Assembly: GCF_020131355.1 (NCBI RefSeq) | Contig: NZ_JAHLEL010000022.1 | Coordinates: forward strand, 1-64,000 | Source of the DNA: Pseudonocardia sp. ICBG1293 | GTDB lineage: Bacteria; Actinomycetota; Actinomycetes; Mycobacteriales; Pseudonocardiaceae | DNA length: 64,000 bases | Direction of reading: 5' to 3' | Shown: positions 16,658 to 26,427 of the stretch, piece by piece | Position numbering within the stretch: the first letter of the stretch is position 1 | Layout of the letters: each line of letters begins with the position of its first letter | The notes under the pieces: generated by a model | Seen by the model: only the letters and a program-made list of their open reading frames with translations | Told to the model about the DNA's origin: nothing | Database searches by the model: none | Translations under genes and position numbers: made by a program

Positions 16658-17550
16658 GCTTCGTCGATGCCCATGATTTCCCCGCCGGTCTCGTACTACG
16701 GGTCCTGAACATCGCGGCCTCGACCTACTACGACTGGCGCGCCCGCCGCGCGAACCCCTCTCAGCGGCAGCTCGACGACGCCGTCCTGCTTGAGCAGATC
16801 GTGAAGATCCGCTCGGTGAGCGAGTTCGCCACCACCTACGGATCCCCGCGGGTGTGGCTGGAGCTGCGCCGCCAGGGCGTGCACGTCGGGCGCAAGCGCG
16901 TCGCTCGGATCATGCGCGAGCACGGCCTTCAGGGCGCGCACCTGCGTCGCGGCTGGAAGGGCGGCTCGACCTGGCAGAATCCGGCCCACCGCCCGGCGCC
17001 GGACCTGCTCGAACGCGACTTCACCGCGACCGCGCCCAACCGGGTGTGGGTGGCGGACCTGACTCGCATCGTCACCGGTGAGGGCGTGTTGTGGCTGGCC
17101 TCGGTGCGGGACGCGTTCTCCAACCGGGTCGTCGGCTGGGCCACCGACCCGCGAGCCACGACGGTGCTGGTGCTGACCGCGCTCAACCACGCGCTGCGCT
17201 CCCGGAGCCTGCGTCCCGGTCAGTTGATCTTTCACAGCGACAAGGGGGCCCAATACACGGCACTGCGATTCACTCAGCGCCTGGTCGACGCGGGTGTCGC
17301 CCCGTCGACAGGGTCCACAGGGGACAGCTATGACAACGCCCTCGCCGAGAACCTGTGGTCCACGCTCAAGATCGAGCTGCTCTACTGGCCCGGGACGGGC
17401 TTCGCGACCCGCTGCGAGGCCGAGCATGCGCTGATCCGCTACCTCGACGGCTGGTACAACCCGCGCCGGATCCAGGCCCGCCTCGGAGGGCTCTCACCCG
17501 ACGAGTACGAAGACGACTATCGTCGCGCCCAGCGCGACGCCGACAGGTAA
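16654..17550 (+). CDS. IS3 OrfB, DDE transposase
   Basis: 298-aa catalytic subunit with HTH_21 region, then an rve integrase core: WVADLTRIVTGEGVLWLASV (first D), IFHSDKGAQYTALRF (second D) and DNALAENLWSTLKIEL (E), followed by YNPRRIQARLGGLSPDEYE. Intact, so the element could be active. Confidence 0.94.
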   Translation: MSFVDAHDFPAGLVLRVLNIAASTYYDWRARRANPSQRQLDDAVLLEQIVKIRSVSEFATTYGSPRVWLELRRQGVHVGRKRVARIMREHGLQGAHLRRGWKGGSTWQNPAHRPAPDLLERDFTATAPNRVWVADLTRIVTGEGVLWLASVRDAFSNRVVGWATDPRATTVLVLTALNHALRSRSLRPGQLIFHSDKGAQYTALRFTQRLVDAGVAPSTGSTGDSYDNALAENLWSTLKIELLYWPGTGFATRCEAEHALIRYLDGWYNPRRIQARLGGLSPDEYEDDYRRAQRDADR

Positions 17551-18999
17551 CCCGCACTCCGGCAAACCGGGGGAAGCTCAAGGTAACCATTCAGGTCGGT
17601 GCTGCGTGGGGCGGTGGCCAGGGGGTTTCCGGTGATGGCGTCGCGGAGTGCGGTGAGGATGTCGTCGCCGTGTTTGGTGACGGTGGAGATGTAGCCGCGG
17701 ATCCGTAGCCACGCCTTCGCGGTGGTCTCCGAGCGGTGGCAGCCGCTGATCTTGAGCTGGGTCTTGGTCGGTCGGACGTCGCGTTCGGCCTGGTTGTTGG
17801 TGAACGGCACGGCGAGGTCGCGCGCGAACAGCAGCACCTGGTCGTCACGGTCGCGCAGGCGTTCGAGCAGGTTACGGGTCTTGGATTGTCGGCGCCCGGG
17901 CACGCGGCGGTGCTCGGCGAGCCCGACCAGCAGCGCGTGGCGCCACGAGTCGAGCAGGGGGTCGACGATCTCGGCTGGGATCGCCGACAGGTGCTGCTCG
18001 CGGGCCTGGTGGGCGGCGGTGTTGAGCCCGTGCAGGGCGCGTAGTGCCTGCTCTGGCCAGTCCTGGTCGGGGTGCGTCTCGCCGGCGGCGACCAGCTCGC
18101 GGGCCAGGTGCGCCCCGCACAGGGCGTGCCGGGCCTGCGGGTAGGCGTCATAGACCGACAGCGCGTCGTGCACGACGGTTCCGCTGAACGCGGGCAGCAC
18201 ATCGAACTCGGCCACAGCGGCGCGTCCGCGGGAGGGGTGCAGGTGATAGGCGGTCAACTTCTCGGTGCCCGCGACGTGCAGCCACCACCGGGCCCCGTTG
18301 ATGTTGCTGCTGGTCTCGTCGACGTGGATCACGTGCGCGAGCACGATCAGAGATTTGATCAGCTTCTCGACGTCGACCAGCAGCTCGGCCACGGTGGTCA
18401 GCACCGAGCTGATCCAGCCGGTCGACGGGCGCGCCCCGGTCACGTCGGCGATCAACTGAGCGGTGCGGGCGACCGGGACGTGCTGGAACACCAGCAGGTA
18501 CACCGCCAGCGCACGCAGGTTCGGCCCGTAGACCGCCGCCGCGCCCACCCCGGCCGGAGCGGCCGCGGTCGTCGTCGCGCCACAGCCGCACCGCTTCTGG
18601 TGCAGCCGGTGCTCGACCACGACCGGGCGGATGGTCGGGATGTCGTGGACCTGGCGACGCACCATCCCGGCCACGTTCGCACCGGATAGTTCGGTGCCGC
18701 AGCCGATGCAGGCATCCGGGACGTGATCGACGACCTCGTCCGGGGCCACTGGTCTGGAACAACGCCGATCCGCCCGCACCGGGCTGTTTGCCGGGCTTGC
18801 GGCCGCTGCGCCGCCTGGCCATCCTCGACGGCGAGGCCGTGGGCGCGTCCGCCGAGGGAGGCTGCGAGGAGTTGCCCGAGTTGCGACCCAGTCGGCGCTT
18901 GAGCTCGGCGACCTCGCCCCGCAACTCCTCGATCGTGCGGGCCTGCGCCTCGATCAGCGCGAGGAGCTCCTCGCGCGACGGCTGCTGCGACCCGGACAC
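17517..18999 (-). pseudogene. IS66-family transposase (one frameshift)
   Basis: The N-terminus is a coiled coil plus KRRLGRNSGNSSQPPSADAP, then a Zn-finger region (DACIGCGTEL, CGCGA), the DDE_Tnp_IS66 domain (HVIHVDETSSNINGARWWLH, HDALSVYDAYPQARHALCGAH, PFTNNQAERDVRPTKTQLKI). The frame breaks near 18745, where one extra G in the coding strand shifts SALFQTS away from APDEVVDH. The reading frame has no stop inside the element: it runs through the IS end into the neighbouring IS3 and stops at 17517. Confidence 0.85.
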
Positions 19000-19080
19000 C
19001 GCACATGATCAGCACACCGCCGACCTCGGGTCACGCACCGACACACCGGTAGATCATCGAGCCAGGACCTGAATGGTTAC
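17583..19080 (-). mobile_element. IS66-family insertion sequence
   Basis: Ends carry the inverted repeat GTAACCATTCAGGTC (17583-17597 and, inverted, 19066-19080). Contains a single transposase gene; accessory tnpA/tnpB genes are absent. Its left end abuts the IS3 element and its right end cuts into a lasso-peptide gene. Confidence 0.85.
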
Positions 19081-19512
19081 ACTGGCAGACGGCAGGGATT
19101 CTCCCTGTTCTCGCACGTATGGATCGGTGCGCTTTTGCTCTTATCGCGGCTACTCGTATGGACTCTCGGAAATTCACGGTGCTTCACTCTACTCACCATT
19201 CTTGCCCGTAACCTGAACACTCGTTGGAGTGGCCGAGACGACCTGGAGGCTACCCTTCGAAAGGTACGGAATGTAGGCACGTCGCTTCCCATCCGCATCG
19301 CGTGCTTCGAGCAGACGCTGTGCTGCAGCATATTGTGTCTCTCAAAACGTCGGGCAGTAACTGCGCGTATCGGCATCGGCGTGGCTCCGCTCCAGTTTCA
19401 CTCATGGGTATGTGATGCCGCGGGTAAGCCCATATTGGAGGAGCCGAATGTCGAGCGCTTCGTCATCCTATCCGAAGTGAACTTGCTTTCGATTAGAGGC
19501 GCGTCAGATTAA
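19081..19512 (+). CDS. Lasso peptide B2-type leader peptidase (transglutaminase-like), 5'-truncated
   Basis: Cysteine protease that cuts the leader from a lasso precursor. Hallmarks: catalytic Cys in IRIACFEQTLCCSILCLSKR, then RAVTARIGIGVAPLQFHSWV with the catalytic His, and PILEEPNVERFVIL. The frame is open from the IS66 end at 19081 through VWIGALLLLSRLLVWTLG, the usual hydrophobic N-terminal region, so the IS removed the first few codons. Base composition is clearly lower in GC than the neighbouring genes, pointing to a foreign origin. The exporter gene follows 16 bases later. The precursor (A), cyclase (C) and B1 genes are not in the window. Confidence 0.78.
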   Translation, partial: TGRRQGFSLFSHVWIGALLLLSRLLVWTLGNSRCFTLLTILARNLNTRWSGRDDLEATLRKVRNVGTSLPIRIACFEQTLCCSILCLSKRRAVTARIGIGVAPLQFHSWVCDAAGKPILEEPNVERFVILSEVNLLSIRGASD

Positions 19513-19528
19513 GAGGTCTGGTTAAAGA

Positions 19529-21370
19529 ATGGATTCCCAGGATGCGGCAGGAAAAGCGCTAGTCGCACATACCTTGAGTTACTCGACGATCCAAGGTGGC
19601 GGGTTGTCGCGTTCGGATTTGCTGCGCGCCACCAAGTACCTGAGACCTCACAGCCGCCGGATCGTCCTGCTATCAGTTGCGGCGGGAACGGCTGCTGGCC
19701 TCGCTGTGCTCGCCCCCGTGCTCGCAGGGTGGGCGGTTAACTCGATTGTTTCCGGAGAAGCCGCGAGCTTGGTTATTTGGATATCAGTTGCGATCGCGGG
19801 TGTCGCACTCGCCGAGTTCGCGCTTCAGGTGATCTGTGACTGGCAAGCGGCGCGTATCGGTCACGATGTAGCTACTCGCCTACGCAGCGATGTCTACAAC
19901 CATGTTCAGAACTTGCCAATGCAGTTCTTCAGCATCAACCGCACAGGCGGTCTCGTGAGCCGAATAAGTAACGAGGCGGCGTTTGCTCAGCGGTTGATCA
20001 CTACTGTTTCGCAGACTCTAGTCACGAACTCCGTGATGGTTGTCATAACGTTCGTAACCATGCTTGCACTTTCACCCGTAGTGGCAGTGGCCGCACTGCT
20101 GCTCTTCCCCCTGTTTCTAGTTCCTGGCCGCTTCCTTGTTCGGTCTATAGCGCAGCTCCACTACCGAATGGGCAGTCAAACTGGCTATTTGATTAGTCAG
20201 GTAGAGGAGAGGCTCGGAGCATCTGGAGCGCTACTGGTCCGACTGATGGGCAGACCCGACGACGACTCCAGAAAGTTTGAGCGAACCGCGCAGAGTATGG
20301 CCAACCTCGGTGTGCAGATCGATACACGACAAAGTGTGTACGTGACATCATTGTCTTGTGTCTCAATGTTGGCGGTGGCCATGACCTATGGGTTGGGAGG
20401 GATTCTTGCTGAAGCTGATGCTGTAGATGCGGGCGTCGTAGTAACCCTAGGGTTACTCGTAGCGCGTCTTTACGTTCCAATCGTGAACCTATCCACGGTT
20501 CGAGCAGAGATGGCTACGGGACTAGCTAGCTTCAAGATGATTTTCGATGTCTTGAACGTCCAAGCAGAGCCAGGGGAGCCGAGAAGCGAGGACCGCCTGC
20601 CGGACGGACCGCTCGAGGTTCGTTTGGAGCGCGTGTCTTTCTCCTACCCGAGCCCTGCTGAACTTGCAGTCGAGGGTATTTCTGATCCTTCATACCACGA
20701 TCAGGAATTCGCCATCCGCCCATGTGTTCTCCGCGGGCTAACCCTCACAGTGGGCGCGGGAGAACGACTTGCTCTGATCGGTCCCTCCGGGGCGGGAAAA
20801 TCTACTATTGGAGCGTTAATTGCACGGCTTTACCAGCCTGACTCCGGTCGGATCGTCATTGGTGGAGTCGATCTTCGCCGGTTAGGTCGGGAGACCATCC
20901 GCAAGGAGGTGGGAATGCTTCCGCAGGACACCTTCTTATTCAGGAGTCAATAGCAGAGAATCTGCGAGTGGCTTGCCCAGATGCAAGCGACGATCAGCTT
21001 TGGCGAGCCTTGTCCGCAGTCGGCTTATCTGATAAGATCGCAGAGCTTCCAGACCGCCTATGCACGCTCGTTAGTGAACGCGGCTACCGCTTCTCAGGCG
21101 GAGAACGGCAACGCATCGCTATTGCTCGACTCCTGCTTTAGCGATCCACGTGTCATCGTCCTGGATGAATCCACCTCTAGCCTGGACGTACACTCTGAGC
21201 ACAAGGTGCAACGCGCCCTGGAAAATCTGCTAAGGGATCGGACTGTCATCGTCATTGCGCATCGGATCTCCACTGTCACGACAGCTGATAAGGTCGCAGT
21301 CGTATCCGACGGGTGCATCGCCGAGTTCGGCCGCCCCAGTGAACTGCAAGAAGCATCTAGTGTCGCGTAA
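19529..21370 (+). pseudogene. ABC exporter of a lasso peptide locus (two frameshifts, 3' end cut by IS630)
   Basis: Type IV half-transporter: six-helix domain (residues about 45-330) with FFSINRTGGLVSRISNEAAF, then an ATPase with Walker A LIGPSGAGKSTIGALIARLY and DTFLF before the break. One base is missing at about 20940 (TTATTCAG), giving a stop; the next frame continues with ESIAENLRVACPD and the signature FSGGERQRIAIARLLL. One extra T at about 21134 returns it to a frame ending DPRVIVLDESTSSLDVHSEH and VIVIAHRISTVTTADKV. The last residues come from the IS630 at 21357. Two compensating indels suggest decay, or sequencing error in a low-GC gene. Confidence 0.82.
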
Positions 21371-22427
21371 ACGATGTTCTTTGACCGGGTCGGCAGTGGT
21401 TGAGTAGGTCGTCTGCGGGTTTGGTCCAGATGAACGGGTGGCAGCGTTCGTTCCAGCCGTCGATGAACCGGCCGATCGCGCCGATCAGTTCTCTGACGCT
21501 GCCGAAGCTGCCACGGCGAATGGCCTGGCGGGTGATGACCCCGAAAAAGACCTCGACCATGTTCAGCCACGATCCCGAGGTCGGGGTGAAGTGCAGGGTG
21601 ATCCGCGGGTTGCGGGCCAGCCAGGCCTTCACTGCGGGGTGCTTGTGGGTCGCGTAGTTGTCCACCACCAGGTGCAGCTTGCGCCGCGGGTAGGCCTTCG
21701 CGACCTGCTTGAGGAACCGCAGGAACTCCTGATGGCGATGCCGCGGCAGGCACGCCTGCTCGACCCGCCCGGTCGCGACCTCTAACGCCGCGAACAGCGT
21801 GGTGGTGCCGTGACGGACGTAGTCATGCGTCCGTTTCTCCGGGATACCGGGCATGATCGGCAGGATCGGCGCTGTCCGGTCCAGGGCCTGGACCTGGGAT
21901 TTCTCGTCGACGCAGAGCACGACGGCCTTGTCCGGCGGGTTCAGATACAACCCGACGATGTCGCGGACCTTGGCTTCGAGCTCGGGATCGGTGGAGAACT
22001 TGAACGTCTCGGACTTCCACGGCTGCAGCCCCCACCGCCGCCAAATCTTGCCGATCCACACGTGGGAGATCCCGAGCTCGGCACCGAGCAGCCGTGACGA
22101 CCAGTGCGTGACTCCGAGCCGCTCAGGCGGCGGTTCCAGCGTGGCGAGCACGACCGCGACCTCGTCGATCACCGGCGGCCGGCCCGCCTTGGGCCGGTCG
22201 GCCAGCCCGGCGATCCCCTCAGCGGCGTAACGCTTCTTCCACCCGATCACCGTCGCCTTCGACGCCCCGACCAGTGTGACGATGTCCTTGACCGCCACCC
22301 CGTCCGCGGCCAGCAACACGATCCTGCCCCGTCGGGCCAGTCCCGCCGAAACCGACGAGGAACGCAGCCAGGACTCCAACACCTCGCGGTCGGCGGCCGG
22401 AACGTCCACGGTCACAGTCAACGGCAC
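21357..22427 (-). CDS. IS630-family DDE transposase (copy A)
   Basis: 356 aa. N-terminal double HTH (SSVSAGLARRGRIVLLAADG, DIVTLVGASKATVIGWKKRY), then the DDE core: VVLCVDEKSQVQALDRT (first D), LHLVVDNYATHKHPAVKAWL (second D) and SGSWLNMVEVFFGVITRQAI (E). Intact; the stop codon is supplied by the CTAG terminus. Confidence 0.94.
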   Translation of the reverse strand: MPLTVTVDVPAADREVLESWLRSSSVSAGLARRGRIVLLAADGVAVKDIVTLVGASKATVIGWKKRYAAEGIAGLADRPKAGRPPVIDEVAVVLATLEPPPERLGVTHWSSRLLGAELGISHVWIGKIWRRWGLQPWKSETFKFSTDPELEAKVRDIVGLYLNPPDKAVVLCVDEKSQVQALDRTAPILPIMPGIPEKRTHDYVRHGTTTLFAALEVATGRVEQACLPRHRHQEFLRFLKQVAKAYPRRKLHLVVDNYATHKHPAVKAWLARNPRITLHFTPTSGSWLNMVEVFFGVITRQAIRRGSFGSVRELIGAIGRFIDGWNERCHPFIWTKPADDLLNHCRPGQRTSFTRH

Positions 22428-22485
22428 AGCTCATGATCCCGTAAACCAGCCCCTGAGTAAAGTAACCTAGTTACCGCAACACTAG
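21357..22485 (-). mobile_element. IS630-family insertion sequence, copy A
   Basis: Ends CTAGTGTCGCG (21357) and CTAGTGTTGCG (inverted, ending 22485) with the TA-type target typical of IS630. Nearly identical to copy B at 26428, in the opposite orientation. Confidence 0.92.
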
Positions 22486-22569
22486 CCTTTACGCGGAGAC
22501 GCTACGCCGATCGGCGCTGAATCCCTCCGGGGAGGACATCCGGTCCATGTCGACGAAGGACGATCGGTG

Positions 22570-23493
22570 AGCCTTTTCCATCGTGATTCCGCAGGTCAGT
22601 GGTGGGTCTCGATCCGGTTGAGGACGGTGATCGCGGCGATGATGGTCCCGGCGTAGCGGGGGCAGCAGCGGAGCCGGTCCAACACGTGCCAGCCCTTGAG
22701 TTCAGCGACGGCTTGTTCGACTCGGCAGCGGATACGGGCGTGAGCGTGGTTCACCGCTTTCTGCCCGGTCGACAGACGATGTCGTGTCCGGTGACGCTTG
22801 TAGGGGGTCCGGATCGTCCCGCCGGCGCCTTGGTAGGCCTTGTCCGCCCAGGTCTCGATGTTTCGGCTGTCCAGGGTGTCGATCACACCGGTTCGGCGGG
22901 CGGCGGTCACATCGTGGGTGGAACCCGGTAACGGCGGTGAGGCCCACAACAGGCGACCGAACGGATCAGCGAGGACCTGGACGTTCACTCCATGGCGGCG
23001 GTGGCGTCCGGAATAGAAGCGGCGCTGACCGGCGACGCGGTCGATCGGGACCAGGGTCCCGTCCAGCAGCACCCAGGCCAGAGCCCCGATTCGATGTCCG
23101 ACCTGGCCGATGTCTTCGGCCAGCGCAGCGAGCAGAGTCAGGGTGTCGTGAACGTAGCGCCAAGCGGTACTGGTCGCGATCTTGACCCCGGCCGCGAGAC
23201 GGGCGTAGGTGGTCACCGTTGCGTAGATGCGCGAGGCCGAGCAGGGCCTGCTGACCTGCGGTGAGCCGCCACCAGCGTCCTGCCCGCCCACGCCGTTCCC
23301 GACGGATCATCGCGCTGAGCTGGGCAAGAGTATGAGTCGACAACGCGATCGCAGCAGGGTAGGACAACACGACGAGGCTCCCGGTCAGGATGGTCGATCT
23401 TGGACGACTGCTGCCCTCCCGGGAGCCTCACCCCACTACGCCCCCGACCCCTCAAAAAGCCGCTGACCAGCGAAATCACGACGGAAAAGGCTC
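22570..23493 (-). mobile_element. IS5-family (IS427-like) insertion sequence
   Basis: About 924 bp bounded by GAGCCTTTTCCRTCGTGATT inverted repeats (left 22570, right ending 23493). It is nested inside another IS5-family transposase gene, which it truncates. Confidence 0.85.
22596..23370 (-). pseudogene. IS5-family (HARBI1-like) transposase, one frameshift
   Basis: N-terminal part LSTHTLAQLSAMIRRERRGR then QQALLGLAHLRNGD in one frame; the rest (YARLAAGVKIATSTAWRYVH, WVLLDGTLVPIDRVAGQRRF, ADKAYQGAGGTIRTPYKRHR, HARIRCRVEQAVAELKGWHV) in another. The switch is near 23215, an extra C in a CCACC context. The DDE core is otherwise complete. Confidence 0.82.
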
Positions 23494-24142
23494 CTGTTCG
23501 GCCGCTGCCGGGGACGGGCTTGAACGGCACGGTGAGCCGGTCGGCTTCGCCCTGGTATCCGAGGTCGGCCAGGACGGCGTGGGTGTCGTCGGTGAACGCG
23601 ACCAGGGTGTCGAGCAGGCCGGGGTGGGTACGGGCACAGCGGGTGTCGTGCTCGCGGCCCGGTCGTACCGGGGAGGTCCACAACGGCCATCCGTCGGGTG
23701 CGGTGACGATCTGGATGTTGCCGCCGTGGCGGTGGTGCTTGCCCGACCACCACAGGTCCACCCCGGCGGTGGGCCCGATCGCTCGGCACCGATCAGTGGT
23801 GATCAACGTTCCGTCGAGACTCACGTGGGTGTGGCCGGCTGCGCGGGCGGCCAGCAGGGCTCCATGGAGCCCGGGCGCGGCCGAGGCCAGGACGTCGATG
23901 CCCTCGTGCAGGTAGCGGTAGGCGGTTGCGGTGCTGATCGTGTTGTCGGCCGCCAGGCGCGCCACACGGCTCGCATCGAGGAACCACCGCAGGACCAGGA
24001 CCGCCTGGGCGACGGGGGCCAGAGCACGGCGACCGGTTCGGGTGCCACGGCGGGCACGTTCACCGGCCAGAAGCCGAGCCAGGGAGCCCACGGTGGGCTC
24101 CCCGATCGGGAGCACACCGGTGTAGCTGACAGGATCGTGCAT
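23494..24142 (-). pseudogene. Second IS5-family transposase, C-terminus removed by nested IS
   Basis: Starts MHDPVSYTGVLPIGEPTVGS and shows HTH (ADNTISTATAYRYLHEGIDV) and DDE parts (HVSLDGTLITTDRCRAI, AVLADLGYQGEADRLTVPFK). Reading stops at the IS inserted at 23493, so about the last 70 residues are lost. Confidence 0.85.
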
Positions 24143-24488
24143 GCAGGACCTCGGTGGTGGAGTCGATCTTTGGTCGGACCGACCTGATCTACCGGGGTCC
24201 TGCCTGTTCTCCTGCGACCTCGCCGTCTTCGGCGTGTCGACCGATCTGTCACCGCGCTACTGAGAACACCTCAGTAGAAGCGGCAAGATCCGCGCCACCG
24301 CGACCGACCCACTTCGCACGGAAACGACAGAACACCCACACACCACAACAGCACCCCTAATCAGACGAACACGCACATGGGTGCAATTCCAGGCAGCACC
24401 TGCCCTAAATAACACGCTCCGCGGCAACATATGTGCGATACGTATCTGATCTTGACAGGATAGTCCGCGACGTGCTGCACTGCAGAGC
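24143..24488. other. Intergenic region
   Basis: About 345 bases, including the outer end of the second IS5 element. The last 150 bases are lower in GC and lead into a secreted-protein gene. A TTGACA hexamer at 24452-24457 has no good -10 partner. Confidence 0.4.
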
Positions 24489-25046
24489 GTGAGCACAACG
24501 ACGTACACACAACGCGCCATCACCGTGATCCTGGCCGCCGCGATCCCGATGAGCATGACCACCGGATTCACCTCCAGAGCACTTACCCACGTACCGCATT
24601 CAGCAGAACAGCAAGTCCAGGAATCTTTCGCTGGACAAGACAGCAAGAACCTCGAAGAAGGACTACGGATCATTGAGTCCATCCCAGACTCCGCGCTCGT
24701 CAGCGATGCCGCATGGGATCAGTGGAAGAAGACTCACCTCTCCGCGCCCGACCGGGCAAATGTCTGGGCATGCAGCTCGGCGATCGCCATCGCGATCGTC
24801 TCCAACGGCTTCGCCCCGGCGAAGATCCTCAAGCTGAAGACCGCGATCAAAGCCGCCGGAGGCGTCAAGAAGGTCGCCCAACTGGGCGTTGACGCCTTCA
24901 AGGCAGCGCGAGCGCGGGGAGAATCCGTCGGCGCGGCAGTCGCCGCGACTCAGGCCGCTATCGTCAAAAACGGTGGCGGCGTCGCCCAGGGCGTGCTCCT
25001 CGAATTCTTCTCGCTCAACGCAGTGGTGAGCGGATGCTTCCAATAG
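24489..25046 (+). CDS. Secreted helical protein with flanking cysteines, bacteriocin-like (unrecognised family)
   Basis: 185 aa. A signal peptide spans about residues 1-28 (AITVILAAAIPMSMTTGF). A polar linker follows (to about 90), then an Ala/Gly/Lys-rich helical block: WACSSAIAIAIVSNGFAPAK, ILKLKTAIKAAGGVKKVAQL, VGAAVAATQAAIVKNGGGVA, ending NAVVSGCFQ. Only two Cys lie in this mature part, one at each end, suggesting a disulfide closing an amphipathic helical bundle, as in some two-Cys bacteriocins. A small two-helix membrane protein follows 42 bases later. GTG start 24489 has a weak SD. I do not recognise the family; antimicrobial function is an inference from architecture. Confidence 0.6.
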   Translation: MSTTTYTQRAITVILAAAIPMSMTTGFTSRALTHVPHSAEQQVQESFAGQDSKNLEEGLRIIESIPDSALVSDAAWDQWKKTHLSAPDRANVWACSSAIAIAIVSNGFAPAKILKLKTAIKAAGGVKKVAQLGVDAFKAARARGESVGAAVAATQAAIVKNGGGVAQGVLLEFFSLNAVVSGCFQ

Positions 25047-25088
25047 CCCCGCCTTGCCGCGCCGCCAGGACACTATCCGTCCGAGCGG

Positions 25089-25319
25089 ATGACCATGCCC
25101 GCTGAACCCATCCGGAAGCCGTCATTCCTCACTGCCTTCATTGTTGTATGCGGCTGCGGCGTGGCGATGTATCTGTCCACACGCGTTTTCTCAGATGAGC
25201 CGTGGGCAGACTTGATGTTCTTCGGAAGCCTCATCCTTCAGGGCGCGGTCACGCTATGGTTCAACTTCGCAATCTACCGTAGAGACAAGGAATTCAGGCC
25301 GAGACCACGGAATCAGTAA
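25089..25319 (+). CDS. Small two-helix membrane protein, possible immunity partner
   Basis: 76 aa with two membrane segments (LTAFIVVCGCGVAMYLSTRV and LMFFGSLILQGAVTLWFNFA) and a basic C-terminal tail (RRDKEFRPRPRNQ). No family recognised. Its size, charge pattern and position directly behind the secreted two-Cys protein fit a bacteriocin immunity protein, but this is context only. Confidence 0.6.
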   Translation: MTMPAEPIRKPSFLTAFIVVCGCGVAMYLSTRVFSDEPWADLMFFGSLILQGAVTLWFNFAIYRRDKEFRPRPRNQ

Positions 25320-25387
25320 CCCTCGCCAGAACTGTTGCCCACCGAAAATATGATCGATTCCACTCCTTATCGTAACGAAGGGGGAAC

Positions 25388-26380
25388 ATGGAAGAGGACG
25401 TTCCGACAGGGCCTGGTGGGGTAGCGCCGCGTCCGGGGATCATAGCGTTGCAGGCGTTGCGGTGGCATCAGATCGCCGCCACGGCGGTCCGGTTCGTCCG
25501 GGCGAACCCGGTAGCGGTGCTGGTCCCGGCACTGCTGGAAGCACTCCTGCTGGTCGGGGGCGGTGTGTTGGCCGGGTGGTGGCTCCTCGACCCGGGCCCC
25601 GCCATCGCCGATGCCGCGGCAGCCGACCCGGCCGCAGCAGAAACCGCAGCGCAAGCCGCTCCCGTGGGGACTTCGCCGCAGGAGGTGTTGTTCACCCTCG
25701 TGCTGGTCGCGCTCTGCTTCGTGGTGACCCCGCCCACCTTGGGCGTCGTGCTGTCCACCCTGCGCCCCGCCGTCCTCGGCCGACCCCGCCTCACCCTGTC
25801 CCAGGCCTGGGCCACCGCCCGCCCTCACCTGCGGGCCCTCTACGAGGTGTGGGCGGTCGTCACCCTGATCAGCCTGATCCCGACCCTCATCAAGACCGCC
25901 GCGGCGGCCCCGTTCTGGGGCACCCCGGACCCCGCCGGCAACGGCGACACCATCAGCACGGTCGCCGGGATCCTGACCGTGGTAGCGGTCCTGCTGCTGA
26001 TCTACGTCTCGGTCCTGATCGCCTTCGCCCCCGCCGCGATCGTCGTCGAAGGGCGCACCGCCGGGGCCGCGCTACGCCGCTCCTTCGACCTGGTCCACCG
26101 GTCCTGGTGGCGCTGCTTCGCCGTGCTGGCCGCGATCAGCGTGCTCATCCTGATCCCGACCACCCTGATCACCCTGCCTGCAATCGCTTTCGCCGCCGTG
26201 ATCGGGATCGCCGGCCCACTCTGGGTCGCGATCGGCACCGCCGCCGCTGTGCTGACCGTGGTGTTCGGCCTCGGCTCCAGCTACGGCATCGGCGCGACCG
26301 CCCTGCTGTATCAGGACCAGCGCATCCGACGGGAGAACTACGCCACCGACCTCATCCGCGACGCAGCCCCCGAACTGTAG
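25388..26380 (+). CDS. Multi-pass membrane protein (GDPD membrane-domain-like)
   Basis: 330 aa. Opens with GIIALQALRWHQIAATAVRF, resembling the start of actinobacterial proteins annotated with a glycerophosphodiesterase membrane domain, but no phosphodiesterase domain follows. Six or so helices, with a conserved-looking cytosolic turn ALRRSFDLVHRSWWRCFAVL. Good SD (aaggggg) before ATG 25388. Flanked by the two inverted IS630 copies. Function unknown; possibly an accessory of the two genes upstream. Confidence 0.7.
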   Translation: MEEDVPTGPGGVAPRPGIIALQALRWHQIAATAVRFVRANPVAVLVPALLEALLLVGGGVLAGWWLLDPGPAIADAAAADPAAAETAAQAAPVGTSPQEVLFTLVLVALCFVVTPPTLGVVLSTLRPAVLGRPRLTLSQAWATARPHLRALYEVWAVVTLISLIPTLIKTAAAAPFWGTPDPAGNGDTISTVAGILTVVAVLLLIYVSVLIAFAPAAIVVEGRTAGAALRRSFDLVHRSWWRCFAVLAAISVLILIPTTLITLPAIAFAAVIGIAGPLWVAIGTAAAVLTVVFGLGSSYGIGATALLYQDQRIRRENYATDLIRDAAPEL

Positions 26381-26427
26381 AAATGGAGCGGCCCGGGGAC
26401 CGAAGCGTCCCCGGGCGAGGCAGTGTC

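Larger units (their letters stand above)
16276..17580 (+). mobile_element. IS3-family insertion sequence
   Basis: Terminal inverted repeats start TGAGGTTCCCCCGCTTTGCC on the left (16276) and TGAGCTTCCCCCGGTTTGCC on the right (ending 17580), extending to about 26 bp with two mismatches. It contains orfA and orfB. No matching flanking duplication was seen, so the element may have been involved in a deletion. Confidence 0.9.

Noticed and set aside
24452..24480. TTGACA as a promoter for the secreted-protein gene
   Set aside because: No acceptable -10 hexamer at 16-18 bases.
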